Positions 1 through 10,510 of a stretch of 40,693 nucleotides of DNA are shown in pieces (the first letter of the stretch is position 1; each line of letters starts with the position of its first letter). The DNA comes from an uncultured Bacteroidia bacterium (GTDB lineage Bacteria; Bacteroidota; Bacteroidia; Bacteroidales; F082). Under the pieces are notes generated by a model that saw only the letters and a list, made by a program, of their open reading frames with translations, did not search any database and was not told where the DNA came from. The DNA lies in assembly GCA_902791165.1 (NCBI GenBank), contig CADAVB010000007.1, positions 1 to 40,693 of the forward strand. Direction: 5' to 3'. The position numbers and the translations under genes are program-made.

Positions 1-2220
<2,220 letters not shown>

Positions 2221-2231
<11 letters not shown>

Positions 2232-2634
2232 CCATTTTTTTCGATTCATTTATCAACATCTCACGTTCTTCATCAGGTATCCGTTCCGCCTTGTTCGCCT
2301 TGCGGTCGAAATAGACCACCACGGCGTGGCATAAAGTCTTGACCTCGCCCGTTTCGGCATCCTTGAGGCATTGCTCCATCTTGAAACTGGAGTTGCCCAT
2401 CTCGGTGACGCGGCTCTCGCACACAATCGGGTCGTGGAAAAGCACAGGATGGCGGAAATCCAAGTCCACGTGGACGAGGACGTATTTGAATGTGAGCCAG
2501 TCGATTTTGGTTTGGAAGACATGCTCGAAATAGCGGCTTCGACCCATGTCGAAATAATTGCATTGCGCCCCGTTGTTGACGTGGTTGTATGGGTCGAGGT
2601 CGCTCATTCTGATTTGGATGGGACAGGAGAACAT
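2221..2634 (-). CDS. Acyl-CoA thioesterase, 4-hydroxybenzoyl-CoA thioesterase/YbgC-like hotdog fold
   Basis: This is a single-hotdog thioesterase of 137 residues that should hydrolyse an acyl- or aroyl-CoA thioester in the cytosol. The start MFSCPIQIRMSDLDPYNHVNN carries the family pattern of an aspartate followed by GHVNN-like residues (DPYNHVNN). The ATG at 2632-2634 fits the family's usual N-terminus; the frame is open for 35 more codons upstream, but these do not look like this family. The gene is divergent from a second, larger acyl-ACP thioesterase. Its last codons lie in an inserted hairpin repeat. The physiological substrate cannot be read from the sequence. Confidence 0.85.
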
Positions 2635-2672
2635 TTTTTGTTGAATTGTTGGTAATTGAATTGTTGCGACCA

Positions 2673-2731
2673 CAAAAATAAGAAAAATGCGGACAAAGCT
2701 CATTAAATTCCACCAAATTATCGTACTTTTG
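2673..2731. promoter_or_regulatory. Divergent -7 boxes between the two thioesterase genes
   Basis: TATTTTTG on the minus strand (2673-2680) points to the small thioesterase. TACTTTTG on the plus strand (2724-2731) points to the acyl-ACP thioesterase. Both fit the Bacteroidota TAnnTTTG consensus. Clear -33 boxes were not found. Confidence 0.5.
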
Positions 2732-2739
2732 TCCGTCAC

Positions 2740-2769
2740 AATCTGAAATCTTGAAATCTGAAATCTTGA
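2740..2769. repeat. AATCTGA/AATCTTGA tandem repeat, copy 1
   Basis: Alternating AATCTGA and AATCTTGA units run right up to the start of the acyl-ACP thioesterase and contain its likely TTG start codon. A second copy (3521-3547) forms the 3' end of the same gene. Confidence 0.75.
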
Positions 2770-3551
2770 ATAAAACCGGAAAATACGAATTCATAGCAGA
2801 GCCCTTCCACTGCGATTTTTCGGGGAGGATGTTTTTGGGGCACCTTGGAAACCAGATGCTTAACGCTGCCGACTTTCATTCCACCGACCGTGGCTTCGGG
2901 ATGAAATACCTGATGACAATAAAGCGATCGTGGGTGCTGTCGCGCTTGGCCATCGAGATGACGGAGATGCCAGAGCAATACGAGCGTTTCTCCGTGGAGA
3001 CGTGGGTGGAGAGCGCGATGCGCTATTTCACGAGCCGCAACTTCCAAGTGACGGGCAGCGACGGCCATGTTTACGGCTACGGACGCTCCATCTGGGCCAT
3101 GATTGACACGGAGTCGCGCCAACCCACCGACATTTTTTCCATCGAAAACGGCGCCATCAACAAGTGGATTGTGGACGACAAACCTTGTCCAATTGAGAAG
3201 GGCGGACGGGTGAAAATGTCGGAAAACACTGAATTTGTGCGTGTTATCGACATCAACTACAACGACATCGACATCAATGGGCACGTCAATTCGGTGAAAT
3301 ATATAGAACATGTGCTGGATTTGTGGGACATTGCTTGGTATCGCGAGCATCGGTTGAAAAGATTCGAAATCGCCTACGTTGCCGAGGCACACCAAGGAGA
3401 CAAGTTGAGCTTTTATCGAGAGCAAACCGCTGAAAATGAGTATTGTGTGCGATTGGTGAAAACAATTCCATCGACGCAGACCGAAACGGAAGTCTGCCGG
3501 TGCAAGGCGGTGTTCGCACAAATCTTGAAATCTGAAATCTTGAAATCATAA
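2766..3551 (+). CDS. Acyl-ACP thioesterase (FatA/FatB-like, double hotdog)
   Basis: This enzyme is predicted to release fatty acids from acyl-ACP. It is 261 residues long with two hotdog halves. The N-terminal half contains AEPFHCDFSGRMFLGHLGN and RSWVLSRL; the C-terminal half contains the catalytic-type segment YNDIDINGHVNSVKYIEHVLD (Asn and His of the family active site). The start is a TTG at 2766 giving MNKTGKYEF, which fits the family N-terminus; an alternative TTG at 2751 would add only repeat-encoded residues. The last ten codons (QILKSEILKS) are encoded by the same repeat family, so both gene ends sit in repeats. The prolyl oligopeptidase gene follows after 11 bases and is probably cotranscribed. 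Confidence 0.88.
   Translation: MNKTGKYEFIAEPFHCDFSGRMFLGHLGNQMLNAADFHSTDRGFGMKYLMTIKRSWVLSRLAIEMTEMPEQYERFSVETWVESAMRYFTSRNFQVTGSDGHVYGYGRSIWAMIDTESRQPTDIFSIENGAINKWIVDDKPCPIEKGGRVKMSENTEFVRVIDINYNDIDINGHVNSVKYIEHVLDLWDIAWYREHRLKRFEIAYVAEAHQGDKLSFYREQTAENEYCVRLVKTIPSTQTETEVCRCKAVFAQILKSEILKS
3521..3547. repeat. AATCTTGA/AATCTGA tandem repeat, copy 2
   Basis: This is the same unit series as 2740-2769, in the same orientation. It encodes the C-terminal ILKSEILKS of the acyl-ACP thioesterase. Confidence 0.75.
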
Positions 3552-3562
3552 ATACAAACCAA

Positions 3563-5713
3563 ATGAAAAAACTCACCTTATTAGTTATGGGCACCATCAC
3601 CCTCATGGGCTGCAACCAACAACCAAAGCAGCCTGAACGCTATTCCGTCAAGGCTTACCCCGAGACGCGCATGGACGAAACCGTCGTTGACGACTACTTC
3701 GGAACGAAGGTCGCCGACCCGTACCGTTGGCTCGAAAACGACACTTCCGCCGAGACCGCGAAATGGGTCAAGGAGCAGAACGAAGTCACGCAAGACTACC
3801 TGAGCCACATCCCCTTCCGCAACGCCATTAAGGACCGCTTGACGCAAATCGTTAATTACGAGCGTTATAGTATGCCATCGAAGAAGCATGGCCGCTACAT
3901 CTACTCGAAGAACGATGGCCTCCAGAACCAAAGCGTCATCTACATGCAAGAGACGCTTGACGGCGAGCCTACCGTCCTCCTCGACCCCAACAAACTCTCC
4001 GACGACGGCACCGTTTCCCTCGGCGGCATCAGTTTCTCCAACGACGGCAAATACATGGCCTACACCATCCAACGCAGCGGCTCCGACTGGGTTGAAATCT
4101 ATGTGAAGGACATGGCCACCCTCGAACTCCTCCCCGACCACATCGAATGGGCCAAGTTCACGGGTGCTTCGTGGTACAAGGACGGCTTCTTCTATGCCGC
4201 CTACGACCGTCCCGAAGCTGGCAAGGAGTTCAGCAATGTGAACGAAAACCACAAGATTTACTATCACAAACTCGGCACGCCGCAGGAACAGGACGAGCTC
4301 TTCTACAGCAATCCTAAACAACCGCGTTATTTCCACCAAGTGGACCTCACCGAGGACGAGCATTATATGTTCCTCTTCGAGAGCGGTCAAGGCGCGGGAA
4401 GCACGCTTTGGATTCGCGACATGCAAGACCCGAAAGGCAAGTTCGTGCAGATTGCCGACGACATGGACTACCAATACAGCCCCATCGACGTGATTGACGG
4501 CACTTTGTACATCTTCACCAACTACAACGCTCCGAAGGGTCGTATTTGCAAGGTTTCGACCAAGGCTCCACAAATGGCGAATTGGGTGGATGTGATTCCC
4601 GAAAGCGAGAACGTCATTTCGGGCATCAGCCTCGCCAAGGGCAAGATGATTGTCACCTACGACAAGGATGCCGCCAACCACGCCTACGTTTACACCATGG
4701 ATGGCCAGCAGCTCCACGAAATTGCTTTGCCCACCTACGGTTCGGTCGGCTTCAGCAGCGAATATAAAGAACCCGAAGTGTTCTATGCCTTCACCTCTTT
4801 CGTATTCCCGACCACGATTTACCAATACAACATCGACGACAACACCTCCACCGTGTTCCGCGCGCCCGCCATCGACTTCAAGTCGGACAATTACGTCACC
4901 GAGCAAGTCTTTGTCACCTCGAAGGATGGCACCAAAGTCCCGATGTTCCTGACCTATAAAAAAGGCTTACAGAAAGACGGCAACAACCCGACCTTCCTGT
5001 ACGGTTACGGCGGCTTCAACGTGACGCTCAATCCCGGCTTCAGCACCTCGCGCCTGCCCTTCATCGAGAATGGCGGAATTTATGCCCAGATGAACCTGCG
5101 TGGCGGCAACGAGTACGGCGAGGAATGGCACATTGCCGGCACTAAGTTGCAGAAACAGAATGTTTTTGACGATTGCATCGCCTGCGCCGAATACCTTATT
5201 AATAATAAATACACCTCGCCGAAATATTTGGCTTTGAACGGCGGTTCCAACGGTGGTCTGCTCGTCGGTGCGGTAGTGAACCAGCGCCCCGACCTCTTCG
5301 CTGTGGCCGTGCCGCAGGTCGGCGTGATGGACATGCTTCGCTACCACCTCTTCACCATTGGCTGGAACTGGGCCAGCGACTACGGCACCAGCGAGGACGA
5401 CGAGGCCATGTTCAAGGCTTTGTATGCCTACTCGCCGCTGCACACCATCAAGAGCGGTGCCGACGTACACTATCCTGCCATCATGGTCACCACTGCCGAC
5501 CACGACGACCGTGTGGTGCCCGCCCACTCGTTCAAGTATGCCGCTGCCTTGCAGGCCGCCCAAACCGGCGACCAGCCTAAAATCATCCGCATCGACACCA
5601 AAGCCGGACACGGTGGTGGCAAGCCGATTTCCAAGGTTATTGAGGAACAGGCTGATATTTATTCGTTCATCCTCTATAACATGGGAGTGAATTATCCTAA
5701 AGAAGCGAAATAA
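3563..5713 (+). CDS. Prolyl oligopeptidase, lipoprotein (peptidase S9A)
   Basis: This serine peptidase cleaves short peptides after proline. Its 716 residues match the family length of about 700. A lipoprotein signal ends in LMGC (lipid-anchored Cys17), so the enzyme is on a membrane facing the periplasm or outside. An N-terminal seven-blade propeller domain runs to about residue 430, followed by the alpha/beta hydrolase domain. The nucleophile is Ser562 in GGSNGG, the acid is in TADHDDRVVP and the histidine is in KAGHGGGKP. The start is the ATG at 3563 because it opens the signal peptide. A strong hairpin terminator follows at 5734-5770. Confidence 0.95.
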   Translation: MKKLTLLVMGTITLMGCNQQPKQPERYSVKAYPETRMDETVVDDYFGTKVADPYRWLENDTSAETAKWVKEQNEVTQDYLSHIPFRNAIKDRLTQIVNYERYSMPSKKHGRYIYSKNDGLQNQSVIYMQETLDGEPTVLLDPNKLSDDGTVSLGGISFSNDGKYMAYTIQRSGSDWVEIYVKDMATLELLPDHIEWAKFTGASWYKDGFFYAAYDRPEAGKEFSNVNENHKIYYHKLGTPQEQDELFYSNPKQPRYFHQVDLTEDEHYMFLFESGQGAGSTLWIRDMQDPKGKFVQIADDMDYQYSPIDVIDGTLYIFTNYNAPKGRICKVSTKAPQMANWVDVIPESENVISGISLAKGKMIVTYDKDAANHAYVYTMDGQQLHEIALPTYGSVGFSSEYKEPEVFYAFTSFVFPTTIYQYNIDDNTSTVFRAPAIDFKSDNYVTEQVFVTSKDGTKVPMFLTYKKGLQKDGNNPTFLYGYGGFNVTLNPGFSTSRLPFIENGGIYAQMNLRGGNEYGEEWHIAGTKLQKQNVFDDCIACAEYLINNKYTSPKYLALNGGSNGGLLVGAVVNQRPDLFAVAVPQVGVMDMLRYHLFTIGWNWASDYGTSEDDEAMFKALYAYSPLHTIKSGADVHYPAIMVTTADHDDRVVPAHSFKYAAALQAAQTGDQPKIIRIDTKAGHGGGKPISKVIEEQADIYSFILYNMGVNYPKEAK

Positions 5714-5733
5714 TCGCTGAATTATATGTACAG

Positions 5734-5770
5734 AAATCGCCCGCCAGCACGAAACTGGCGGGCGATTTTT
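5734..5770. terminator. Bidirectional terminator between convergent genes
   Basis: The stem is AAATCGCCCGCCAG paired with CTGGCGGGCGATTT, with a seven-base loop and T-rich flanks on both strands. It lies between the rightward peptidase and the leftward phosphoesterase. Confidence 0.9.
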
Positions 5771-5792
5771 ATATCAAGCACTCTAATTCAGT

Positions 5793-6701
5793 TTATTCCA
5801 TTTCCAACTCCTCATATTCATACCTGACCTTCTCTCCCACCGTGACCACCAAATAGCTCGGTGTTCCACCATCGTTGAGGTTATCGCTCATCACATAGTG
5901 CACACCGCCAAACTGGCGTTGCTCGCGCATGTGGAAATGACCCATCAGCACCAACTCAACATCGTTTTGGCTCATCATGTCCATGAAAGCATATTGCTCG
6001 TCTTGCGGCAGATTGGCCGCCGGAGTGGTGGTGTAATTGTAAGACGTGCGGAAAAGCCAATTGTGGCTAATCACAATGCAATGGCGATAATCTGCTCTGT
6101 GTGAGAGTGTTTCCTCCAGCCACTCCAGCTGACGCTTGCCGTGGGTTCCGTTGCCCGAATCGAGGAAGATGTAAAGGTCTTTGAAGCCGCCCACGGTCTT
6201 CACGGTCACGGTGTAGGTCGAGGTGTGGAAATACTGCTTGAAGAAGTCAGCGCAGTCGTAATACACGTCGTGGTTGCCGATAACGGGGAAGCACGGGTCG
6301 TTTTTGGCCTGTGTTTCAGGGTTGTATTGAAGCGCGGCTTGCGACATCCTAAATCCCGCCTCGCCGCTCTCGTTGGCCAAGTCGCCGGCATGGATGGCGA
6401 AGATGGCTTTCGGGTCGTTGCGCTCGGCGGTGATGTATCTGTAGAGGCGGTCTTTCTCGCCTTGTGGAACGATACTGTCGCGCTCGGAATAGTGCGAGTC
6501 GGAGGTGGAATAAACGCGGTATTCGTCGGGAACGTTCTCTATGACGGGCATCCCGTTTTGCGCGTTGTAGTCGAGCCAGTCGCCCACGCGGGCTTCGGTG
6601 TCGCTGCGGTTCACGACCATTCCGGCGATGTCCAAACGGTTGCAGCCCGAGGCCAAAAACATGGCGGCTGCGGCTAATATAATAAGGTGTTGCTTTTTCA
6701 T
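5793..6701 (-). CDS. Calcineurin-like metallophosphoesterase lipoprotein
   Basis: This is a predicted two-metal phosphoesterase of 302 residues. The N-terminal signal ends in ASGC (Cys20), indicating a lipoprotein. The metal ligands are in order: SDSHYSE, AGDLANE, GNHDVYY, SHNWLF and GHFHMRE, which is the full calcineurin-like set. The substrate is unknown. It lies five bases after a beta-barrel gene and is probably in the same operon, so the pair may act together at the envelope. The C-terminus runs to the shared terminator. Confidence 0.88.
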   Translation of the reverse strand: MKKQHLIILAAAAMFLASGCNRLDIAGMVVNRSDTEARVGDWLDYNAQNGMPVIENVPDEYRVYSTSDSHYSERDSIVPQGEKDRLYRYITAERNDPKAIFAIHAGDLANESGEAGFRMSQAALQYNPETQAKNDPCFPVIGNHDVYYDCADFFKQYFHTSTYTVTVKTVGGFKDLYIFLDSGNGTHGKRQLEWLEETLSHRADYRHCIVISHNWLFRTSYNYTTTPAANLPQDEQYAFMDMMSQNDVELVLMGHFHMREQRQFGGVHYVMSDNLNDGGTPSYLVVTVGEKVRYEYEELEME

Positions 6702-6706
6702 GATGT

Positions 6707-7405
6707 TCAGTTTTTAGGTTTCCAAATCAGGCCGACATTGCCGAACCAGCCGTTGTATTGCGCCGACAGGTTGAGCACACCGCAAGGATGCACTCCTGCT
6801 TCGGCGTTGATTCTCAATCCGTTGCCGAGGTCATAATAGCCGTTCAGGCTGTAGAAAAACAGCGTGAACCGCTCGATGACGAAGTCGCGGTAGTTGGAGA
6901 TTCTCGCGCCCACGTTCCACGGATGGCTTTGCTCAAAGAAGTTGCCTTCAATGTTGAAGGTGACGTTCATCGGCTCGAAGACCACATCCATGCCGCCATT
7001 GGCGCGAAGCGGAATCGGAGCCGTGTAACGGTTGCAAAGACCCAATTGGAAGTTGAAATGGCGGTTGCGCCAGCCCAAGTCCAACAAGGCGTTGAATTCC
7101 TGCAAGTTGTAGTTAGGAAACAGTCTATAAAGGTAGCGGTTCTCCAAATATAGAGTGCCGCTTTTCGCCTTCAACAAGTCAATTTGGTATTGAAGGTTGA
7201 TGGCGTGACGATTCATCGTCGTGCCTTGATAGCCCAAGCCGACATTGAAGTTTTCAAACATTTGATAATCAGCTTTTACAGCCAATGAAGAACTACTTCC
7301 CGAGGTGCGCGTGTAGTCATACTCGGCATAGGTTTGCAATGTCCATTGCGCCCGCGCCACAAAGGTAACGAGCAGAAGGCTTAAAGTAAATAAGAGTTTT
7401 TTCAT
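6707..7405 (-). CDS. Outer-membrane beta-barrel protein, family not recognised
   Basis: This 232-residue protein has a clear signal peptide ending ARAQ, followed by strongly alternating, aromatic-rich strands (for example GLGYQGTTMN, RYLYRLFPNY and the terminal GNVGLIWKPKN). That pattern is typical of a small transmembrane beta-barrel. No enzymatic motif is visible. Only five bases separate it from the phosphoesterase lipoprotein downstream, and 49 bases from the permease gene upstream. The role, porin-like or structural, cannot be decided from the sequence. Confidence 0.75.
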   Translation of the reverse strand: MKKLLFTLSLLLVTFVARAQWTLQTYAEYDYTRTSGSSSSLAVKADYQMFENFNVGLGYQGTTMNRHAINLQYQIDLLKAKSGTLYLENRYLYRLFPNYNLQEFNALLDLGWRNRHFNFQLGLCNRYTAPIPLRANGGMDVVFEPMNVTFNIEGNFFEQSHPWNVGARISNYRDFVIERFTLFFYSLNGYYDLGNGLRINAEAGVHPCGVLNLSAQYNGWFGNVGLIWKPKN

Positions 7406-7454
7406 AAAGGGAAAAGGTTGGGATTTAAATATTTAATATTCATGATTTTAGAAG

Positions 7455-8522
7455 TTAATTGATTCTCACTCTCGGGTCAATGATGCCATAGATAATATCG
7501 ACCACGATATTGACGATGATCAGCATGACGGCGATGAGCAGCACCGCGCCCATGATGACGGGAAAGTCGTACTTGTCGAGGGCATCCACCACCACCACGC
7601 CGATGCCTTTCCAGTCGAAGACATACTCCACGAACACCGCGCCAGCCAACAGCGAGGCGAACCAGCCCGAAACAGCGGTAACGACTGGGTTTAGGGCGTT
7701 GCGCAAGGCATGTACGCCAATCACGCGCCACGGCCTCAAGCCCTTGGCCCGCGCCGTGCGCACATAGTCCATCGACAGGGCTTCCAAAAGCGAAGTGCGT
7801 GTCAGCTCGGTCACCACGGCTAATGGCCTCATGCCCAAGGTCAAGGCGGGCAAAATGAGGTTGCGCAGACTTAAAAACTCGCCCCTACCGTATTCATCCA
7901 CGGTGTAAAGGCTGCCCGTCATGCTCAAACCTGTAACTTCTTCAAGCAAAAAACCGAAAATCCATGCCATGAGGATGGCAGCGAAAAACGAGGGCAACGA
8001 CATTCCAATTGTGGTGATGAAAAGCGTTAGTTTATTGAGAAACTTCGTATTGAGCACTGCCGTTAGGATGCCAATAGCTAACCCTAAAAGCATGGCAATG
8101 GAGATGGATACCACCGCCAAGAGTAGCGTGTTCGGAAAAGCCTCGCCGAGCACATCGGAAACCTTGCGTTTGCTTTGGTATGACATTCTCAAATACGGTG
8201 CTTTCAGCACGATAGCAGTTGAACCCAACGTGGCAATTTTGGCATAACGCCCGATCTTGTCTAATTTTTGAGTGCCATCCGAAACATCGTAGAACGAAAC
8301 AGGAACCAAGTCATTCAAGTAGTCAATATATTGTTTTCCAAGACTTTGATTAAGACCAAGCTCTTCACGAATGGCGTTCACCGAGGCTTCGTCGGCACGT
8401 TGGCCGAGCATCATCTGGGCGGGGTCGCCAGGCAGGATGTTGAACAGGAAAAACACCAACGTAGCGACACCCCAAAGCACCGCGATTCCATACAGCAATT
8501 TCCGTGTGATATAGGCACCCAT
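7455..8522 (-). CDS. ABC transporter permease, DppB/OppB type
   Basis: This is an inner-membrane permease of 355 residues with about six transmembrane helices. The start YITRKLLYGIAVLWGVATLVFFL and the motif LPGDPAQMMLGQRADE are typical of the dipeptide/oligopeptide permease B subunit. The EAA-type loop is near SMDYVRTARAKGLRPWRVIGVHALRNAL. It would form the pore with a C-type permease and ATPases to import peptides or related solutes. None of those partners is next to it here, so it must pair with genes elsewhere. The end VDIIYGIIDPRVR is also typical. Confidence 0.92.
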   Translation of the reverse strand: MGAYITRKLLYGIAVLWGVATLVFFLFNILPGDPAQMMLGQRADEASVNAIREELGLNQSLGKQYIDYLNDLVPVSFYDVSDGTQKLDKIGRYAKIATLGSTAIVLKAPYLRMSYQSKRKVSDVLGEAFPNTLLLAVVSISIAMLLGLAIGILTAVLNTKFLNKLTLFITTIGMSLPSFFAAILMAWIFGFLLEEVTGLSMTGSLYTVDEYGRGEFLSLRNLILPALTLGMRPLAVVTELTRTSLLEALSMDYVRTARAKGLRPWRVIGVHALRNALNPVVTAVSGWFASLLAGAVFVEYVFDWKGIGVVVVDALDKYDFPVIMGAVLLIAVMLIIVNIVVDIIYGIIDPRVRIN

Positions 8523-8556
8523 ATTTTGATTAGCTTAATTCCTTTGTTTTCGGGAA

Positions 8557-8630
8557 CCATGACCTTTGACTATGACCATGACCACTTTTACAATTGTTGA
8601 AGTGGTCATCGTCATGGTCACAAGTCATGG
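8557..8630. repeat. ATG(G/A)C-unit hairpin element, copy 2
   Basis: Two 31-base arms (8557-8587 and 8600-8630) are inverted copies matching at 27 of 31 positions, with a 12-base loop. The arms are series of ATGAC-type units. It lies between the DoxX-like gene and the permease gene and is the only content of that gap of about 140 bases. It shares its layout and the CTTTTACAA arm-loop junction with 2137-2231. Confidence 0.85.
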
Positions 8631-8660
8631 TGGAAAGCAGTTAAAAGCATGTTTTTTTGA

Positions 8661-9947
8661 TTAATCAAACATCATTTCCAGTTTTTTCCCCTGCGGGAAG
8701 TCTATGGCACTCCACTTGTCTTTTACGATGCCGTTGTCCAGCCAAATCAACCCAGGATTGAAGCGCACTATCGTCTTGATTTCCAATGCGTCGCCGTAAT
8801 ACACCTCATTCAAGAAATCGTATTTCGTGCGCAGTTGTTCCACCGTTTCTGGCGCGTCGGCCACCGTCCAAACCACCGTAAAGCCTTTCGATTCGGCCGT
8901 TTCGATGATGTTTCGCATCTTTTCCCATTCTTTTTCAGTGACTTTCGACAAGTCGTTAGAGGTGAACATCAAGAGGTTTTCTGTGCTGAGAATCATGTCG
9001 GTGACATCGTTGCCGTCCTCATCCAAGGCACTGAAACCAAGATAGTTAACACCGCCTTCCACCCTTTGCTCGACAAACTCCCACTGGCTCATCCACACCG
9101 AGTCGTTCCAAGGATAGTCGGGAAAGAGGTATTCTTGGGTTTCCCCTGTTGCCTTGTTTCTGTATTTCAGATAGATGCGCATATCTTCGGCAGGTTCGGC
9201 GTTCATCTGCTTGCCCACTTTCCAATTCATAAAATCAACTACGGGAAGATGGCGATAGTTGTAAATCTCGAAGCCCAAAAACACCAAAGCGAAAAGGCCA
9301 CCAATGATGAATTGCTTCGGCACAGAAAGCCGGTTTTTCAACTGCTTGTTATTGAGTATCAACGGGATAAGTACCGCGTCAATGACCAAGTTCTTGTAGA
9401 ACGTTTGCCAGTTCGTCATTTTCACCGCCGTTCCAAAACAACCGCAGTCGGGCACAAGGTCATAGAGCGCATCAAAAAGTGTTGTGGTGGTGAAAAACGC
9501 CATCAACAAAGTGGCACCCAAAACTGATAATCTTGGCAAAACATTGGTCATGAAGCAGATGCCAACCAGAAACTCCACCAGAATCATCAGCATCGCCAAC
9601 GGCAAGGCGAAGTCGTTGAGCCAAGTGATGCCGTAGGCTGCGAAGTATTCGAGCATCTTGTATTTCGTTCCGAGCGGGTCCACTCCCTTGGTGAAACTGC
9701 TGAAGATGAATAGCGCCCCGACCAACAAGCGGCAGACGGTCAATAGTCTAGATTGCTTCGCTTCGCTCGCAATGACGTCATTGCGAGGCGCAAGCCGTGG
9801 CAATCCACCAAAAAAAGCCAACAGCAAATTAGCAACCAGCACTACTAAAAACAGCGGCTTAAGTGCAGGGACGAAAGGAATAGCGACGGCACAGGCCAAA
9901 GCCACAAAGAGGCTCACCCAGGCCAAAACGGGTTGTTTGCTTTTCAT
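8661..9947 (-). CDS. DoxX/MauE-like membrane protein with soluble C-terminal domain
   Basis: The 428-residue protein begins with two membrane segments (residues about 8-45) and continues with a four-helix DoxX/MauE-like region (about 70-215), including CGCFG, a cysteine pair typical of MauE-like proteins. A soluble C-terminal part (about 250-428) contains thioredoxin-fold-like text such as SKGFTVVWTVADAPETVEQL and RFNPGLIWLDNG. A redox role at the membrane is inferred. It overlaps the DUF1599 gene by four bases (ATGA). Residues 49-66 are encoded by an inserted palindrome giving RNDVIASEAKQS between the second and third membrane segments. Confidence 0.8.
   Translation of the reverse strand: MKSKQPVLAWVSLFVALACAVAIPFVPALKPLFLVVLVANLLLAFFGGLPRLAPRNDVIASEAKQSRLLTVCRLLVGALFIFSSFTKGVDPLGTKYKMLEYFAAYGITWLNDFALPLAMLMILVEFLVGICFMTNVLPRLSVLGATLLMAFFTTTTLFDALYDLVPDCGCFGTAVKMTNWQTFYKNLVIDAVLIPLILNNKQLKNRLSVPKQFIIGGLFALVFLGFEIYNYRHLPVVDFMNWKVGKQMNAEPAEDMRIYLKYRNKATGETQEYLFPDYPWNDSVWMSQWEFVEQRVEGGVNYLGFSALDEDGNDVTDMILSTENLLMFTSNDLSKVTEKEWEKMRNIIETAESKGFTVVWTVADAPETVEQLRTKYDFLNEVYYGDALEIKTIVRFNPGLIWLDNGIVKDKWSAIDFPQGKKLEMMFD
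9751..9805. repeat. REP-like palindrome encoding RNDVIASEAKQS, inside the DoxX-like gene
   Basis: The inverted halves are GATTGC...TCGCAATGAC and GTCATTGCGA...GCAATC, around a central TGACGTCA. On the minus strand it is read in frame as GGLPRLAPRNDVIASEAKQS. This is a peptide signature I recognise from palindromic repeats in many bacterial genomes. A related half element is at 34531-34565. Confidence 0.85.
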
Positions 9948-10498
9948 AGTTCCTCCCCTTCCGAAATCAAAATGAGTGCGAAAACCGCATAATTAATCAT
10001 GTCGTAATAATTGGCGTCAAGTCCTTCCGAAACGAGGGTATGTCCGTCATGGTCTTCGATGCTCTTGGTACGCAGCACTTTGCTCATTATCAGATCGGTA
10101 ATGGAGCTAACGCGCATATCGCGCCAGGCTTCGCCATAGTCGTGGTTTTTGCGGGCCATCAGCTCGTAGGCCTCGGTGGTCACTTTGTCGTACAAAGCCG
10201 TGGCTTCGTCAGCCGTCAGGTCGGGCTGATCGACCACGCCCAGTTGCAGTTGGATAATGCCCATTGCGGCGTAATTGACAATACCGATGAATTCCGGCTC
10301 AATGCCTTCGTCCACAAGACGTTGTGCCGTTGTTTGCAACGTTCTGATTCTCTTTACTTTGATAAAGATCTGGTCGGTAATCGAAGGCGTTCTCAAAATC
10401 CGCCAAGCCGGACCATAGTCCTTCATCTTGTCGATAAACAGTTCGCGGCATTGTGCCAAGACTGCGTGAAATTGGGTTTTTGTGTCTTTTCTTGACAT
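9944..10498 (-). CDS. DUF1599 domain protein
   Basis: The 184-residue protein matches DUF1599, with two repeated halves. Each half contains a kDYG...WR pattern: KMKDYGPAWRILRTPSITDQI in the first and KNHDYGEAWRDMRVSSITDLI in the second. The family has been linked to nucleotide modification on genomic-context grounds, but the reaction is not established. It sits between DUF58 and the DoxX-like gene; the four-base overlap with the latter suggests translational coupling. The start is the ATG at 10496-10498. Confidence 0.85.
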   Translation of the reverse strand: MSRKDTKTQFHAVLAQCRELFIDKMKDYGPAWRILRTPSITDQIFIKVKRIRTLQTTAQRLVDEGIEPEFIGIVNYAAMGIIQLQLGVVDQPDLTADEATALYDKVTTEAYELMARKNHDYGEAWRDMRVSSITDLIMSKVLRTKSIEDHDGHTLVSEGLDANYYDMINYAVFALILISEGEEL

Positions 10499-10510
10499 GG
10501 TTATATAGGT

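Noticed and set aside
2635-2739. N-terminal extension of the small thioesterase
   Set aside because: It looks hydrophobic by chance, overlaps the divergent promoters and lies outside the family alignment.
3581-4906. Long antisense frame of 441 codons
   Set aside because: It mirrors the prolyl oligopeptidase codons; Val/Gly/His-rich text typical of a shadow frame.
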